Shown: positions 1 to 11,845 of the stretch, piece after piece | Position numbering within the stretch: position 1 is the first letter of the stretch | Layout: each line of letters begins with the position of its first letter | DNA from: Nectonema munidae | Taxonomy: Eukaryota; Nematomorpha; Nectonematoida; Nectonematidae | DNA: 64,000 nt | Reading direction: 5' to 3' | Assembly (NCBI GenBank): GCA_030549495.1 | Contig: JAUIRK010000707.1 | Coordinates: 1-64,000 of the forward strand | Made by a program: the position numbers and the translations under genes | The notes under the pieces: generated by a model | Seen by the model: the letters and a program-made list of their open reading frames with translations, nothing else | The model's database searches: none | What the model was told of the DNA's origin: nothing

Positions 1-679
1 TTGAATCAGACATAGTATTAAAATTGAAATAAAACCAATTAAAATTTATTTGTGTAATTTAATATAAAAAAAAATTAAAAATTGGCGCTCACATTTCAGT
101 ATTTAAATTTTAAAACCAAGAGGAGAAAACTTTTTTTTTATGATTTTATTAAAAGCCAAAGAATTTTTTCGATGAACCAAAAAATCACAGTTCAGATCAG
201 GAAATCTTTCTAAAGAATATCCTTCTAAAATGAATAATGGAAGAAATATCTTTCTTAAAAACAAGATATATCTTTGAGTGAACAAGCAATGAAGGTAAGA
301 GTTTCTACTTCTCAAATTAACTTCAAAATAAAGTTAGTTTTTAGTTTTTATGGATTCAATTCTGATCTAGTTATTCCATCATCTGGTCAAAGAAGCCTTC
401 AAAAATCGGCTGGTCAAATGCTTCAATCTACAAGAAAATGTAAAATCTATTTGAAGTTTATTTGTAAAACCTACCTAAATTCCTGCCTTCGCTAATAATT
501 TAAAACATACGCCTAAAAATCTAGAAAAAGATTTTTTTTATTTTTAGCTAAGATTTTTTTTTTTTCAGTTTTCAATTATTGAAAAAGATGTCTAGGCTTA
601 GTATTATTCCTCATAAATATTATCTTCTTTATGTTTTTTATCTTACACGCTATTAAAAGATCATAGCTTTAATTTTGCA
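1..679. other. AT-rich sequence upstream of PDCD2L, nothing recognised
   Basis: No open frame with family resemblance, RNA gene or element end is visible. The stretch immediately before the PDCD2L start codon should contain its 5' UTR and promoter, but no clear TATA or initiator sequence stands out from the AT-rich background. Confidence 0.5.
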
Positions 680-3600
680 ATGAATAAGGTTTTTTTGGGC
701 ATTGTTAATCAAAAAATTGGAGATGTTTTTTGGACTGACTATACTACTAGCAAAATTGGTGGAATCCCGGTAAATGTTTTGCATTGTTTAATTTTTATTC
801 TTAAAAATTATCTAAATGTTAAATTATGCCTTAGTAATAATAATTACTTATATTTTTTTTATCCATTCTAATATCATAACCGTAATATTTAAATCGAAAC
901 TATATCAGTCCAATCTTATGCCTTCTGATGCATACCTGGAAATCAATGCCAATAATATTTATATTAAAAATTCTGAATTTGTTATTATTTACGTTTTAAA
1001 ATATAAATTCGAACAGCGCATTCGAGGCTCAATGTTTGTTAGGGTGTACCTCTCAGCTTAACAGTTGAAGGTCAGGGGTTCGATCCCCAAGGCTCCCAAC
1101 TCTAAAAACAAATTCACAAAAATTGTGATTAACCATCTTAAGCATAATGCGAGCATATAGCCGTACGGCTGAAACTGCTTTGATATCTCCAACCAACTAG
1201 TTACCAAAATCGTTCTTGATTTTTCTAAAATATTAAATTTCAGTTGAGAAGTAATAGAATATAAAAAATTTGTAAGCTCTTTTTTTTTTAATTTTTGCAT
1301 TTGTAAAGATGCAAAAATTTACTGTGAGGATTCTGCAATTAAATATACTTGTATTTGATAGGTTTCCTAATTCTAAATACGATCCTGTTTGATGGATATT
1401 GAAACATCTGTTTTCTAGTGTTTTAAATTTTAAAACAAATGCTTTTGGTCTTAATTCATCATTTATTTTTAAAATATTTTCCAAAATTCTTTTGCTTAGT
1501 TAATTTGAACTTTTGATTCAACTCTAACCGTACACCTTTTTATTTAAATAACCATAATTTGATTCAATATTTATTATTTTCTGTAAATAATATATTATTT
1601 ACCTTAGTTTTATAACCTTTGGACAAAAGGCGGCACAATAATAATTAGAATGTCTATAGAAAAAATATACTTTTTAGTGATCCACATGTCAAATATGCGA
1701 GGTAGAGAAGATTTCATTGTCCAAAAACACTATTACAAAAACATCTAGAAGTATGAAGAGCCTAGATTCCGGAAGCAATGTATTTTATAAACGTCATATT
1801 AGTTGAATAGCCATGGAAAATTGACAAAAATATGTTTTTTATACTGAGATTTTTGCAAAACTCTTGTTTGAATGTTTTCTCATTAATACTACCCCTACTC
1901 TGCTTCAAGGATTGGCTAGATCCTTCAATGGCGGATTACAACGTAAAGTGTGATGTGTGCAATAACGAAATGATATTGGTGTTGCAGTTGTACTGTCCAT
2001 TGCAGATGACTGCCTCAGTCGTGGAGCACCGAGTTGTCCACTTGTTCGCCTGCATCCAAGCTTCTTGTGTTTGCACGCGTCATAGTTGGCGAGCTCTCAG
2101 GAGCGACCATTTCATTCAAACTCCCAACACTACTCCCTCCAAACAACCAATCTCTTTACGTAAGCGTTTATTTCCGAAATATCTGCCCTTCATGCGTTCA
2201 CATTCTTTAAATTATTTTGAGGAATTTTTAGTTGTATGAAGTCTTAAAATTTCCTGATCAAGTCTTGTAATATGTGTTTTCGCAAGTTACAATTATCCCT
2301 GAGTATCACTGATTGTTTAGCATGCTTTCACATACTTTGTAAATACATCCTGAAGCACCACTAAATGTTTTTGTATATATATATATAGTTCACATTGTAT
2401 ATGTTATCTTTGTACCGTAATTGTTACCTTTTAACGTGTTTCTGTTCTTTCAATAAAGTCTATTTCCACTACTCCTTACGCCATAACAAGTCTCAACATT
2501 TTTTATCATATATTTTATATTGAATATTTGCTTTCAATACAAAGACAGTTTTCAATAAAATGTTATTATTAGTAATGCATAAAATACAACACTTCTTTTG
2601 CCGTTTATAGACTTTTATTTGTCTATTCTTTCAAATCATTGAACAATAAAAAATTTGCTGATAGCGATACCCATCTAATGTGTACATCACTACTACTTAT
2701 AATTCATATAATATGTTCTACTAAAAATGTTAAGTTTCTTTTGGACGGGGGGGGGGGCGTGGGTAGTGTTGGTTAGACAAGGGGTTTCCATAACTCAAGG
2801 TCATAGGTTCGATCCCACATATTAGTGTTGGTTAGACAAGGGGTTTCCATAACTCAAGGTCATGGGTTCGATCCCGCATCAAGCCTAATTTCTTCATAGT
2901 CGGATACAAGCGGCGAACTTAATTTTACTTTTATCATATAAAAGTGAAAATTTTTGCTCAATTTATTTCAAACTTTATGCGCATTAAAATATTTCATTTA
3001 AAAGTATCTTTGCACACGTTACCAGAACTCTCAAATTTGTCTACATTTGAGCATGAAAGAGGTGTAACAAAGTATATGTAGATAATCTTTCTTTGTCTCC
3101 CTTTATCTTGCCAGACCACTGATTTTTATTTATATATCAGTAGCGTATCATGAACAAATTGTTTACACTACGTAACATTTATATTATGTTCACATTTCCT
3201 ATAATATTTTTTTGCCGTAACTGTCTATGACACTACTATTTCTACTTACTCTCTCATTTCCAAAAGGATATTTTTTCTACACAAATAGAAAGTCTTGCAA
3301 ACTCATGGCTTGCAGATGACGACGACGACGAATCAACTTTTGCGGACGTAGAGGTGGAAAAGTACGATGATATTCTGCCCAGAGCAACTCCACAAATTAA
3401 AATTGAAGAAGGAAGTAAGGAGCTGTTAGAAAATGAAATAAACTTTCTGAACATTTCAAACAATTTTCATACCTTAAATTTGTAATTTTTTCTCTTATTT
3501 TGTTTTCTTCGTTGAAATGATTTTGTTGATTGATCATCATTAAATTTTATTCCAAATTTTAGAAGTACAGGTCGTAAATGTAAAAATGTTTTTGCATCCA

Positions 3601-6600
3601 AACTTCATAATCTCTCTTTTATTCCCTTTTTCCTTAACTGTGTTGAAGAAACTTCTTTTCAAGATTATAAAAGAGTTGACGATGAAGATGATATCGTTGG
3701 AGAAGGATTTACGGAATCATGTAAATTTAATCCAATTGCCTTGGAAGTCCAGAATGAACCAAATATAAGGTATGTTTTAACAGAGTTCAATTCTTTTTAT
3801 TTCAAGTGGTAGTTGCAAGAATATCAGTCAAAAATGAAATTAAACTTTTTTATAATTCGTTATACAATTTTCTTTTGACATATTTTCTGAAGTCTTAAAG
3901 TTTAAGAACGATCAAAAAATTTCGCTATCTTCTAAAACAGAACTTTGCGTGAGGTATTGAGTATTTGAGCGTTCATCAAATATTGCAAGGGGAAGTTTTT
4001 GTCGCAACAAGAATTAAAGTTAGAACAGGCCTGAATTGAATTTCCATAATTAAATTTAAAAACCACGAAAAATTTTATGTTATCAATTAATCATTTATTT
4101 AAGTCAGAAGTTTCCCTTTTTAAAAGGGCTTTCTGACTGTTGCGCCAAAAGAACAACCTGCGTCTCTACTTCTTCAGTCAAAAGTATTTCAGCCCTAGCT
4201 GTTTAAGATCCTTCATCGTCTTTTCTATCCAAATTAACCTTGGACGTCCCTTCTTTCGTTTAGCGTTAACTACAAAATTCCAGGCTTGTTTTATTGCTTC
4301 ATTATCTCCCCTTTTCTTAAAACATGGCCTTGCCATGTTATCCTACTTTTAGCCACATAATTCAGAATATTTATCAGCGCTTATCTTTGTCCTTATTTTC
4401 GCTCCGCATATTCTTCTCAACATTCCTCTTTCTGTTCTTTGCAAAATGTTTTCTTCAAGAATCTTTATATTCCATGTTTCAGAACCACAAGTGATCACAC
4501 TTCTGACGCAAGCTATATAAATTTCTTCTTTTGTTTTCAGAGCTAAATTTCTTCCAAGCAAAGCCGAAGATGATGAAAGTTCATAAAACTTTAACCACCG
4601 CAATTGCACACCCTCCTCCACTGTTTAATTCATCTCCTAGGTAAGAAAACCAAATCTCTTTTCCAACTTCTTGAGTTGAACAATTTTTGGCTACTTTCTT
4701 TGAAGACAAGATTTCATCAATTTTATTATCATATAATTTTTGCAAGAAAATATTCATAGCTACTCTTTTCAAATAGATTCCAATTTAGACATGCGGTACA
4801 CTTAATCGAGCTACTCATGACTTTTTTTGCAAGTGTCACTTGGATCTATTTTTGAAATGTGCATTTCTATTTTCTCTCCGCCTGTCTAATATTTTTGTTT
4901 TCTTCAAATTTACTTTCAAACCTTTAGCTTCAAAAGCATTCTTCAAATCTAAAAATTTTTCGTAAGTTCTTCCATCCTATCCTCCAAAATAATCAGATCA
5001 CCAGCATTCAACTTTCAAAGGGTCTTTTTTGATCGTTGCGGTTACAGCATCAATTCCAATAGCAAATATAAAGGGCGACAAGATAGATCCTTTACTAGAA
5101 TATCTTCAGAATATCTATCGCCATATCTCACTTTTGTCTGTGCCTCTTTATATAAAGACATCACACTTTTTATCAGGCTTTCTGGAACCATTTTCTTACG
5201 AAGAGCCCATTCAATAACCAAACGGGGAACTCTATCTAAGGTTTTTTCAAGATCCACATATCTATATGACATTCCTTCATTTGTCTTGCATCAATAGCGC
5301 TTTTTTCGGACATAAATCGAACCTGTGTTTGATCAACCTTCACAATCTTTTTCAGTCTTTTTTCAAGAACGCGTTCAAATACTTTCATTCCATACTCGAT
5401 TAATTTGACTGGTCGATATGAGCCACATTCCCTTTGTATATTGGAAGGATTGTGCTCAATTTCCTAATGGTATTTCTTTGCCTTTTAAAATATCATTTGC
5501 AATTTGAAGAAGAGTTTTTGTGACATGCTTTGAAGCAACCAAGTGCTCCTTCATAATTCTTGTTTTTTATTTTTTTTGAGAGCGTTTTCAATTTCATCCA
5601 TTGTACATTCAAAAATTGGGCCTTCCACGTTTTCAGCATTCACATTACCATCCTAATCGTTTTCTACATTCATGACTTGTTCTAAATACTTTTTCCACAC
5701 TTTTCCTCTTTTTTCTTCATCAATAAAGTGTCGCTTGATTCTTTCTTCACCATTTTAATTCTGCTAAAAATAGCGTTATGGTCCCTATTTAAAGCTTTGC
5801 AATTGCTTTTCAATTTCTTCTTTCATAGTTTTAGCAATCTTTTTGCTTCTCTTATAACAGTTTTGTACCTTTTGTGTTTTCGGCTAAAACACATATCTTT
5901 TTTGAGCTATAGCATTTCTGACATTTTCATTCCACCACCAATTTACTCCATGCTTTGCTTTATTTCTACTAACGCCATATCTTCCTCTTCTAGCTTCAAT
6001 AGCACACATTTTAAATTTATTCCACATGTTTATCTCATTGCTTTCTTCCCAGCGTTTATTTAACTTCTCATTAAACAATCTTTGAGTATCTGGGTCTTTC
6101 AATTTCCAAGTTTTCAAGATCAGTGAAGTGTTTTCCTCAACGTGTTCCCGATTCCAGAATCCATCACAATCAGAATATGTTGAAGTTTTCCAGGAATCAC
6201 TTTAACACTTCTAACTTGTTTTCGTTTTCTTATAAGGAAAAAATCAATCTGAGGATGAGTGGAGCGTTTCTTTTATTTTTAAACCACGCGTTTGCTATCT
6301 AGCAATTTCTCACTTTGTACACTTCTAGCAATCTTCTCTTTTTGCTTCTAGTGCCAACACTATAACCTCCATAAACTCCTTCATATCTGTCAATTTCCTT
6401 ACCAATATGTCCATTAAAGTCACCAGCAACAATGAGAAACACATTTCGCTTTACCAAAATTAATTCTTCAGTTAAATCAGTATAAAACATCTTTTAAAAA
6501 ATTAAATTTTAAAAGAACAATGTTTTCTTTGCATTTCACCACTAACATCATAATTCTGTCACTTTCACAATGCTATCAACTAGTTTTTCTTTTACCATAA

Positions 6601-9600
6601 CACCTATGCCTGCATCTTCGTCATTGCCGTGCCACAAGAATTTGTAGCTCTGCCTTTGTGCACGGACAAATCTTGCGGACTTGCCTTGAATACAGCAAAC
6701 GCCAACTCTTCTCTTTGCTAACTCGTTCGCCACTTCCACACTTCCAACCATAGTCCCGGCATTCCAACTTCCAAACCTCAACTCATTACACGCTATTATC
6801 TTTGGGCTGGCTGTTGCCCATATTTGGGATGTGTTGTGATTTTAGTGCTTTTGGAGTAGATTTTACGGCGGATGCTCTTCCTGACGCAACCTTCACCATT
6901 TACTCGGTCTTAGGACCAGCACCAAAAATAATAAGTTGGCTGGTTTGGACCACCCTACCTCGTAAAAATTTTATGGTCGGTTACAACCATGGGTAATTTT
7001 TACCCATTTTTACATGGTTAACATTTATAGTGTTTTTAAGTGTTGATACTATAACTTGAATATTGTAAGTAATTTATGATTCAGTTAAAGTTTTTATGAA
7101 TTTTTAATTATTTAGATATTTTGTATTTAAAAGACAATTTTATTAAATTAAATATCAATGCAACATTCACACACTTTGAAAGAGTGCTCTAAACATATTA
7201 CTTTTTTGCAAATTATATGCTGAATGAGATTTTCTTTCATTCCTCCAAACTTCACATCTTTTAGCTTCGCATATTTTTGAAGAAACGGAATCATTTTCGT
7301 ACGATTCGGCGTTACTTTGATATTCTTGTAAAGAAGTTTCGTCTTCTAATTCACTAAGATTCTCAACCATTTGTTCTTCATTATCACTATATGCGAACAA
7401 AGATTGATAACTTTTAGTCAATGCCTTATCTTTTGTAGATCTTTTTGAGCGAAACATTTTAAGATAAAAATAAAACACAGCTAAAGAAAAAAATGAAGAG
7501 AGAGCTACGCGCTTGGTGCAAAAGGTAAAATCTGTGAAAAAGCTTTACTCTTTTACGTGATATTGTGCAATGCAAACAGCCTATAATATAAACTGCATGT
7601 CATAATAATAAATCAAAGAGTAATATTTGTTCATGATGCTTTGTTTAATATTGAGCAATGCAAAAAGACTACAATTGCCTACAAAAATACGAGTAAAAAT
7701 TACCCAAGGTTGTACTTTAATACAAATAATGCATTATTTTTTTCCCAGTTACTCAAAAATCATGAAACTTAACATGGATATTAAGAAAACTAAAACATTA
7801 AATTTTAAATTATGAGCAGAATGTAGCTCTAAAAGTACTGTTGGGTAAAATTTACCCATGGTTGTAAACTAACCAACCGTTAAATCAGATAGAATGGATC
7901 TGATCTTAAATCAGATAGAATAGAATGGCAATGATGAATTGCTCATTTTAAACAGGTGTTGATTGAATGGAGGTTGCCGTGTTATTAAAGTGGTCTGACT
8001 ATATATAAAAAAAATTGATTTTGTTTTTTGTTCTTAAAAGATGCACATGTGTTTGAAGATTTAAAAAATGATTTTATTCGAACAGCTTTGAATTTTATAA
8101 AGTGCCTTTTATTTTTTTATTAGATTCTTAAAAAAATACATTTTTAATTAGATTTTCAATTAAAAAATTTTATTGAGACTTTTTTTATTTAATGCTATCA
8201 TGGATATGAATAAAATTCTGTAAAAACATTTAACATTCAGTTGATTCATTCTGCTTAAAATTTTGTCTTTTAGGTTTGAAAGAGAATCCTATGAAAAGCA
8301 AAAAGTTCCACATGGTGACGATCAATTTCAAAAATTTTACAAAAAAATCCGAAATTGTCCAGAACAGTGTGTAAGGTAAGCTGCATTGCTTGTGCAAGTC
8401 TTTTTAGTTATCTTTTCATTTTGATGTTGTCGTCGACGACACCTGACAAATGAGCCCTCACACCAATTCCACACTCCATTCAACTTTCGCAGACCACGTG
8501 GACAGCAACCTGGCCACTCCAATAGGATTAAACCAAAGGTCCTCCAGTCTCAGATTGGTTCTAATCTTTTCCTTTTGTTATCCTTTCCTTGTCTTGCGAG
8601 CCTATTTGAATTTTTGTACAAGAAGCAATTTCCAAAACTTGGAAAGCATTTTTTAGTATACCTACAAACCAGAGCCGCTCTTTTTCGAAAGTTTTGAGAA
8701 TGATTTTTTTGGATCAATCTTCTCATTTTTCATATGAGTTATACAAAGAATACTTTCTAAAATAAATGGCAAGTTGTGGAGTCGGGAAAATATTTTGCGA
8801 CTCCGAGTTCATAATTAAGTTTTAATTTAATTACAACATTTGTAATTTTTGAGACTTCAAATTCATTTATGTATAATTTTTTTAACATTAATGACTTTTT
8901 GACTGTAAAAATTTATAATTATGCAACATTAACTTTTCTCTTTCAAATATTATTATAAATCTCCAAAAAGTGTGATGACAGTTACCATATTTCGTGGTCG
9001 TATGTGAGTGTCGATTTTGGATAGTCATTGAAAGATTTCCTGAATTTTAGACATTTCTGCCTTATGCTGCAACGCCAAATGCTTGATCTATTTATACTTC
9101 AGCATAATTTATTTAAATGTTCCATCGGCTTGTATTTGTAGTTGAGTGTCTTTCTTGCCTCGTCTTCAAAAAGATTTTGCAATTATTGTCTATACCCTTT
9201 TTATCTAAGAAAAAAACAATACGATTCATAAACTCAAGTTATCCTAAATTTTTTCCAAAGATAGACTCCAGACTCTTCTTCAAACAGATGTCGACATAAT
9301 GACCATCGATATTATGCGCATCAGCATTCTGTCCACCAGCCATTAACCATTTGAGGACCAGTGTAATAATAAGCGTCGGCTTAAAATATATATAAAAATC
9401 CATTGGAAAAAAAAGTAGAAGATTAGTCTTCAAAAGTACGTTCCTCAAAGGTTTAATATACCAGGTTTTCCTTTTTTGTTAAAAAAAAATAGGAGTTACA
9501 TGACTAGGATTGGCGCGCATTGTATCGAAATATGGAACACGATATTGCATTTATATTCTCTTACGAGTATATTTACTGTTAAAATGAATGAAACAAGGAT

Positions 9601-10782
9601 TTCTTGTGTAGTGTGAATCCAGCTATAATGCCAAATCTATTTTCTTTCAAATTTTATAGATATGGACGCAATGCTCTGATACTTCCGCACACCTTAGAAG
9701 AAGAAGAAGCTGAAGATTTGGCGATGCATTCAACATGCCGTAATTGTGGCTCCAAACGAACTTTCGAGTTTCAAGTTTTACCCCAACTGATCTACTTCTT
9801 GTCTTTCACCGACTCCTCTGGTATATATCTGTTCCTTCGCCTATTTTCTTTCTTGGATGAGCTTATTATCCAAAATAGCACGCGTTTGCCCCACTTTACA
9901 TACATTGAGACTCCACTTTTACTTATTTTTTTTATTAATTTCAAATTTCTTATATTTATCAGTTTTGACTGGTGTTGTAGAAACTTAGACCGCTGACTTC
10001 CTAAATGTTCATTTGTGAGCTGACTTCGTAAAGTGTTTTTATTTAATATCATTTTTTTACATGCGACATGAAAATTTATCTTCGACAAATCATTTTTCCT
10101 CATTTGTTTACATAAAATTTGTTATGCTCACATTCAATAGCTAATGTTTTGATTGTAAAAAGTCTTTGCTCCCAATTCATCTTGTTTCGTGTCAATTTTT
10201 CCATTTCGAGTGTTGACATTCCTTGTTCCGATTAGTACCCATGTTTCCAAAGTAAACGCAGACGAACTCTTCTTTTAAATGGAATTAAATTAAGATCGCT
10301 GAAGTGCTGAATTTTAGTTTCAGAGTCGAAGTCTCCGACTTCCAGTCCTCCATATACTAAGAATTTAAAATTTTAAACGGAACTCTTATTTCCGGAATCA
10401 AGTAAAGAAGGACCTCTTCGTATCCTTACAAAATTAGCTAATCTAAGAAATACGCCTCCTAAATTTTATTAGATACCGCTATTCCTCAACCCTGAATGAA
10501 GCGTTCGTTCTTATCCTTTAAATAAAATTCTTTGGCATCCAAAGCTTAAAACTAAGTTTGACAAATGTGTCGTATCGACATATATATGCGTTTTCATCTT
10601 TTATGGCTTGGTGTGTTGTAACTTATAAGTAGTCGAAATCTTTTAAACGCTTTGCAATAATTTTATTTTTAGTCAGTAATCCACTCCAGTTCTCAACGGT
10701 AATGGTTTATACATGTGAGAAGAGTTGTGCATACACATCCAATTTTGTTGAAGAATTTGTAATGGTTCAAGCTGAAAAATAA
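680..10782 (+). CDS. PDCD2L: PDCD2L-like protein (programmed cell death 2-like), seven exons
   Basis: Exons: 680-769, 1910-2159, 3289-3481, 3563-3769, 8274-8375, 9660-9820 and 10673-10782. Every junction is GT/AG and in phase; the sum is 1113 nt, or 370 aa plus stop (human PDCD2L is of similar size). Seen: exon 1-2 joins to DYTTSKIGGIPDWL; exon 2 carries the first zinc-ribbon half (VCNNEMILVLQLYCPL, then FACIQASC); exon 3 has the acidic linker SWLADDDDDES; exon 4 has SFIPFFLNCVEE; exons 5-7 form the C-terminal PDCD2_C domain (YEKQKVPHGDDQFQKF, NCPEQCVRYG, CRNCGSKRTFEF, VYTCEKSC, FVEEFVMVQ). Known: the PDCD2/Zfrp8 family acts in ribosome maturation, with PDCD2 as chaperone of uS5; PDCD2L is the paralogue without a MYND finger, and none is seen here. 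AATAAA overlaps the stop (10778-10783). The exon 3 donor (gtaatt, 3482) is weaker than gtaagg at 3415, but only 3482 keeps the frame into exon 4. Intron 4 (4.5 kb) is inflated by two transposons. Confidence 0.9.
1024..1195 (+). mobile_element. tRNA-derived SINE, near full length
   Basis: Lies in PDCD2L intron 1. A tRNA-like head (1024-1097) has a B box (ggggttcgatcccc, 1075-1088) and a 3' acceptor-like aaggctccc. A short spacer follows, then a tail (about 1141-1195) with gcgagcatat, a short GCC/GGC hairpin and tgctttgatatctcc. The same tail occurs at 40098-40147 and, in diverged form, at the 3' ends of the I-like LINE copies in this window. No clear target duplication is visible. The parent tRNA is not identified. 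Confidence 0.7.
2266..2488. mobile_element. Solo LTR of an LTR retrotransposon (fossil)
   Basis: A 223-bp block beginning TGTAATATG and ending CCATAACA, flanked by identical 5-bp duplications AGTCT (2261-2265 and 2489-2493). It has an AATAAA signal near its 3' end and a TA-rich stretch upstream. No internal coding part remains. TG...CA ends and a 5-bp duplication fit a Ty3/gypsy- or BEL-type solo LTR left by recombination. It lies in PDCD2L intron 2. The intact duplication suggests moderate age. Confidence 0.65.
2764..2881 (+). repeat. Tandem pair of 59-bp tRNA-like (SINE head) units
   Basis: Two nearly identical 59-bp units (2764-2822 and 2823-2881) each carry an A-box-like tggttagac and a B box (ggttcgatccc). 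Spacing between the boxes fits an RNA polymerase III promoter. The sequence differs from the SINE at 1024. A poly-G run lies just upstream (about 2747-2758). Probably the head of a tRNA-derived SINE duplicated in tandem, within PDCD2L intron 2. Confidence 0.6.
4102..4138 (-). repeat. Imperfect hairpin at the 3' edge of the RTE-type LINE
   Basis: The arms agtcagaag...cctttt and aaaaggg...ttctgact are reverse complements with small mismatches and almost no loop. The hairpin sits where the minus-strand LINE coding remnant ends, so it is probably part of the LINE 3' UTR. Confidence 0.45.
4130..6800 (-). mobile_element. RTE-type LINE, degraded, antisense in PDCD2L intron 4
   Basis: Read on the minus strand, LINE parts appear in order. 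An apurinic-type endonuclease starts near 6781 (MRFGSWNAGTMVG, VCCIQ), with its GDFNGHIG motif near 6430. A linker runs about 6117-5884. The reverse transcriptase palm near 5270-5050 has YVDLEKTLDRVPR, VIEWALRKKMVPESL and VMSLYKEAQTKVRYG. The RTE-like C-terminal region lies at about 4770-4350 (LGDELNSGGG, ACVRSVITCGSETW, RTERGMLRRICG). Known: this motif set is typical of the RTE/BovB-like clade. Numerous frameshifts and internal losses are present. The endonuclease's usual glutamate after CIQ is lost with a small deletion. It cannot be active. Confidence 0.75.
6975..7879. mobile_element. Non-autonomous piggyBac-like element
   Basis: Both ends carry inverted copies of a motif containing acaaccatgggtaa followed by tttaccca (6981-7006 and 7843-7868), about 30 bp with a short indel. 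TTAA lies immediately to the right (7880-7883); the left flank reads ttat at 6971-6974, a probable mutated TTAA. Inside, the minus strand encodes a 103-aa acidic reading frame (7167-7478) with many Ser/Glu residues, resembling the disordered N terminus of piggyBac transposases; this resemblance is weak. The catalytic part is absent. It lies in PDCD2L intron 4. Confidence 0.55.
9821..10672 (+). other. PDCD2L intron 6, no element recognised
   Basis: This span lies between the donor at 9821 and the acceptor ending at 10672. Reading straight through the donor stays open to a stop at 9994-9996 but loses PDCD2L similarity at once, whereas splicing to 10673 restores VYTCEKSC. That supports the intron. 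No transposon ends are seen inside. Confidence 0.7.
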
Positions 10783-11843
10783 ATTATTTATCTTTGAAAT
10801 CAATTTTGATTTGTTTTCAAATGCTATTACAAATAAATACAATTCGTAGAATATATCGATTTTTTTTATTCAACAATAATCTCCTTTTTGGTCATGGAAT
10901 GCACAATGCTGTTATAAATAATTTTACTAATTACCTTCAAATTCATTGTATAAAATATTGGTTTTCATTTTTATCCCACACTTTATTTACATTTTATAAA
11001 AATTTGGGGTTCCCTCCTCCATTTATTTTTTATTGGCATTTTTTAAAATTTATACCTGAAATTTTTTTGTTTTTGAGGTAAATTTTGAAGTTGTGTAAAT
11101 TTACGACTTGTGATTCTCAACATACACTGTATTTGCTTGTTTTAGGATTCACTTTTTTTTTGTGTTGCAATCCTCAATATTAATTCAATAATATTTGAGT
11201 GCTTTTTGTAACAAATCAAAATTTTATCCACTTAAAAAAATATTTAATAAAATTTTGTATCGTTGTCTATTCTTTATTTTAAAAAGTAATGAGTTTATAA
11301 TTTGAAAATGAGTTTTTGAAATCTCTCTGACTCCTTTGTTTTACTCTTTCTTTTTTAAAAATATTTTGAATATAATTAAAAAATAAAGTGAAAGTAGAAT
11401 AAAAAATGAAGTTTTGGAATAATATATTTTTCTGCAAAAGCTTAAAAAACTTTTTTTAACTGAAGATTTTTAAGGTTTTAAAATAATAATTATAAAAATA
11501 TACATGTATCATGCCAAATCAGGTTTTCTCAAACCTTTTTACTCAACGCCCCTAGAAGACAATTATTTTAAAGAAGCCGGCCTTACTTATAAAATATACT
11601 TTCTTTTAGGATGAAAAAATACCTAGAATTCCACGTTATCATTAAATTTTCGTTTCGATTTTACAAGAATTCGTTCAGATATTATTTTCACGCTTTATTT
11701 TATTACTTAAAATTTATTTAAAGTGTTACATCCATTACCATGCAATCTGTGGGTAAGAATAAAAATATTTTACTTTTATCAAACTTTTTTTGAGGTATCC
11801 AAGATTTAGAGCTACTTGCATAAATTATTTTCTAAGATGTAAG
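10783..11843. other. Intergenic, AT-rich, nothing recognised
   Basis: This stretch follows the PDCD2L stop codon. Several AATAAA-like hexamers occur, the first overlapping the stop. No coding similarity or element ends are visible. Confidence 0.5.
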
Positions 11844-11845
11844 TA

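Noticed and set aside
1832-1909. Upstream extension MFFILRFLQNSCLNVF before PDCD2L exon 2
   Set aside because: It is the intron 1 polypyrimidine end read as protein; exon 1 at 680-769 joins perfectly.
3415-3420. Strong gtaagg donor as the end of PDCD2L exon 3
   Set aside because: It puts the next exon in a frame that cannot join the conserved SFIPFFLNCVEE segment. The donor at 3482 keeps the frame.
9239-9448. Minus-strand frame with LKWLMAGGQNADAHNIDG, resembling an ankyrin repeat
   Set aside because: A single weak repeat in PDCD2L intron 5, on the opposite strand, without splice sites or neighbouring repeats.
9660-9996. Read-through C terminus of PDCD2L ending at 9996
   Set aside because: It loses all family similarity after 9820, while the exon at 10673-10782 supplies the expected VYTCEKSC ending in phase.
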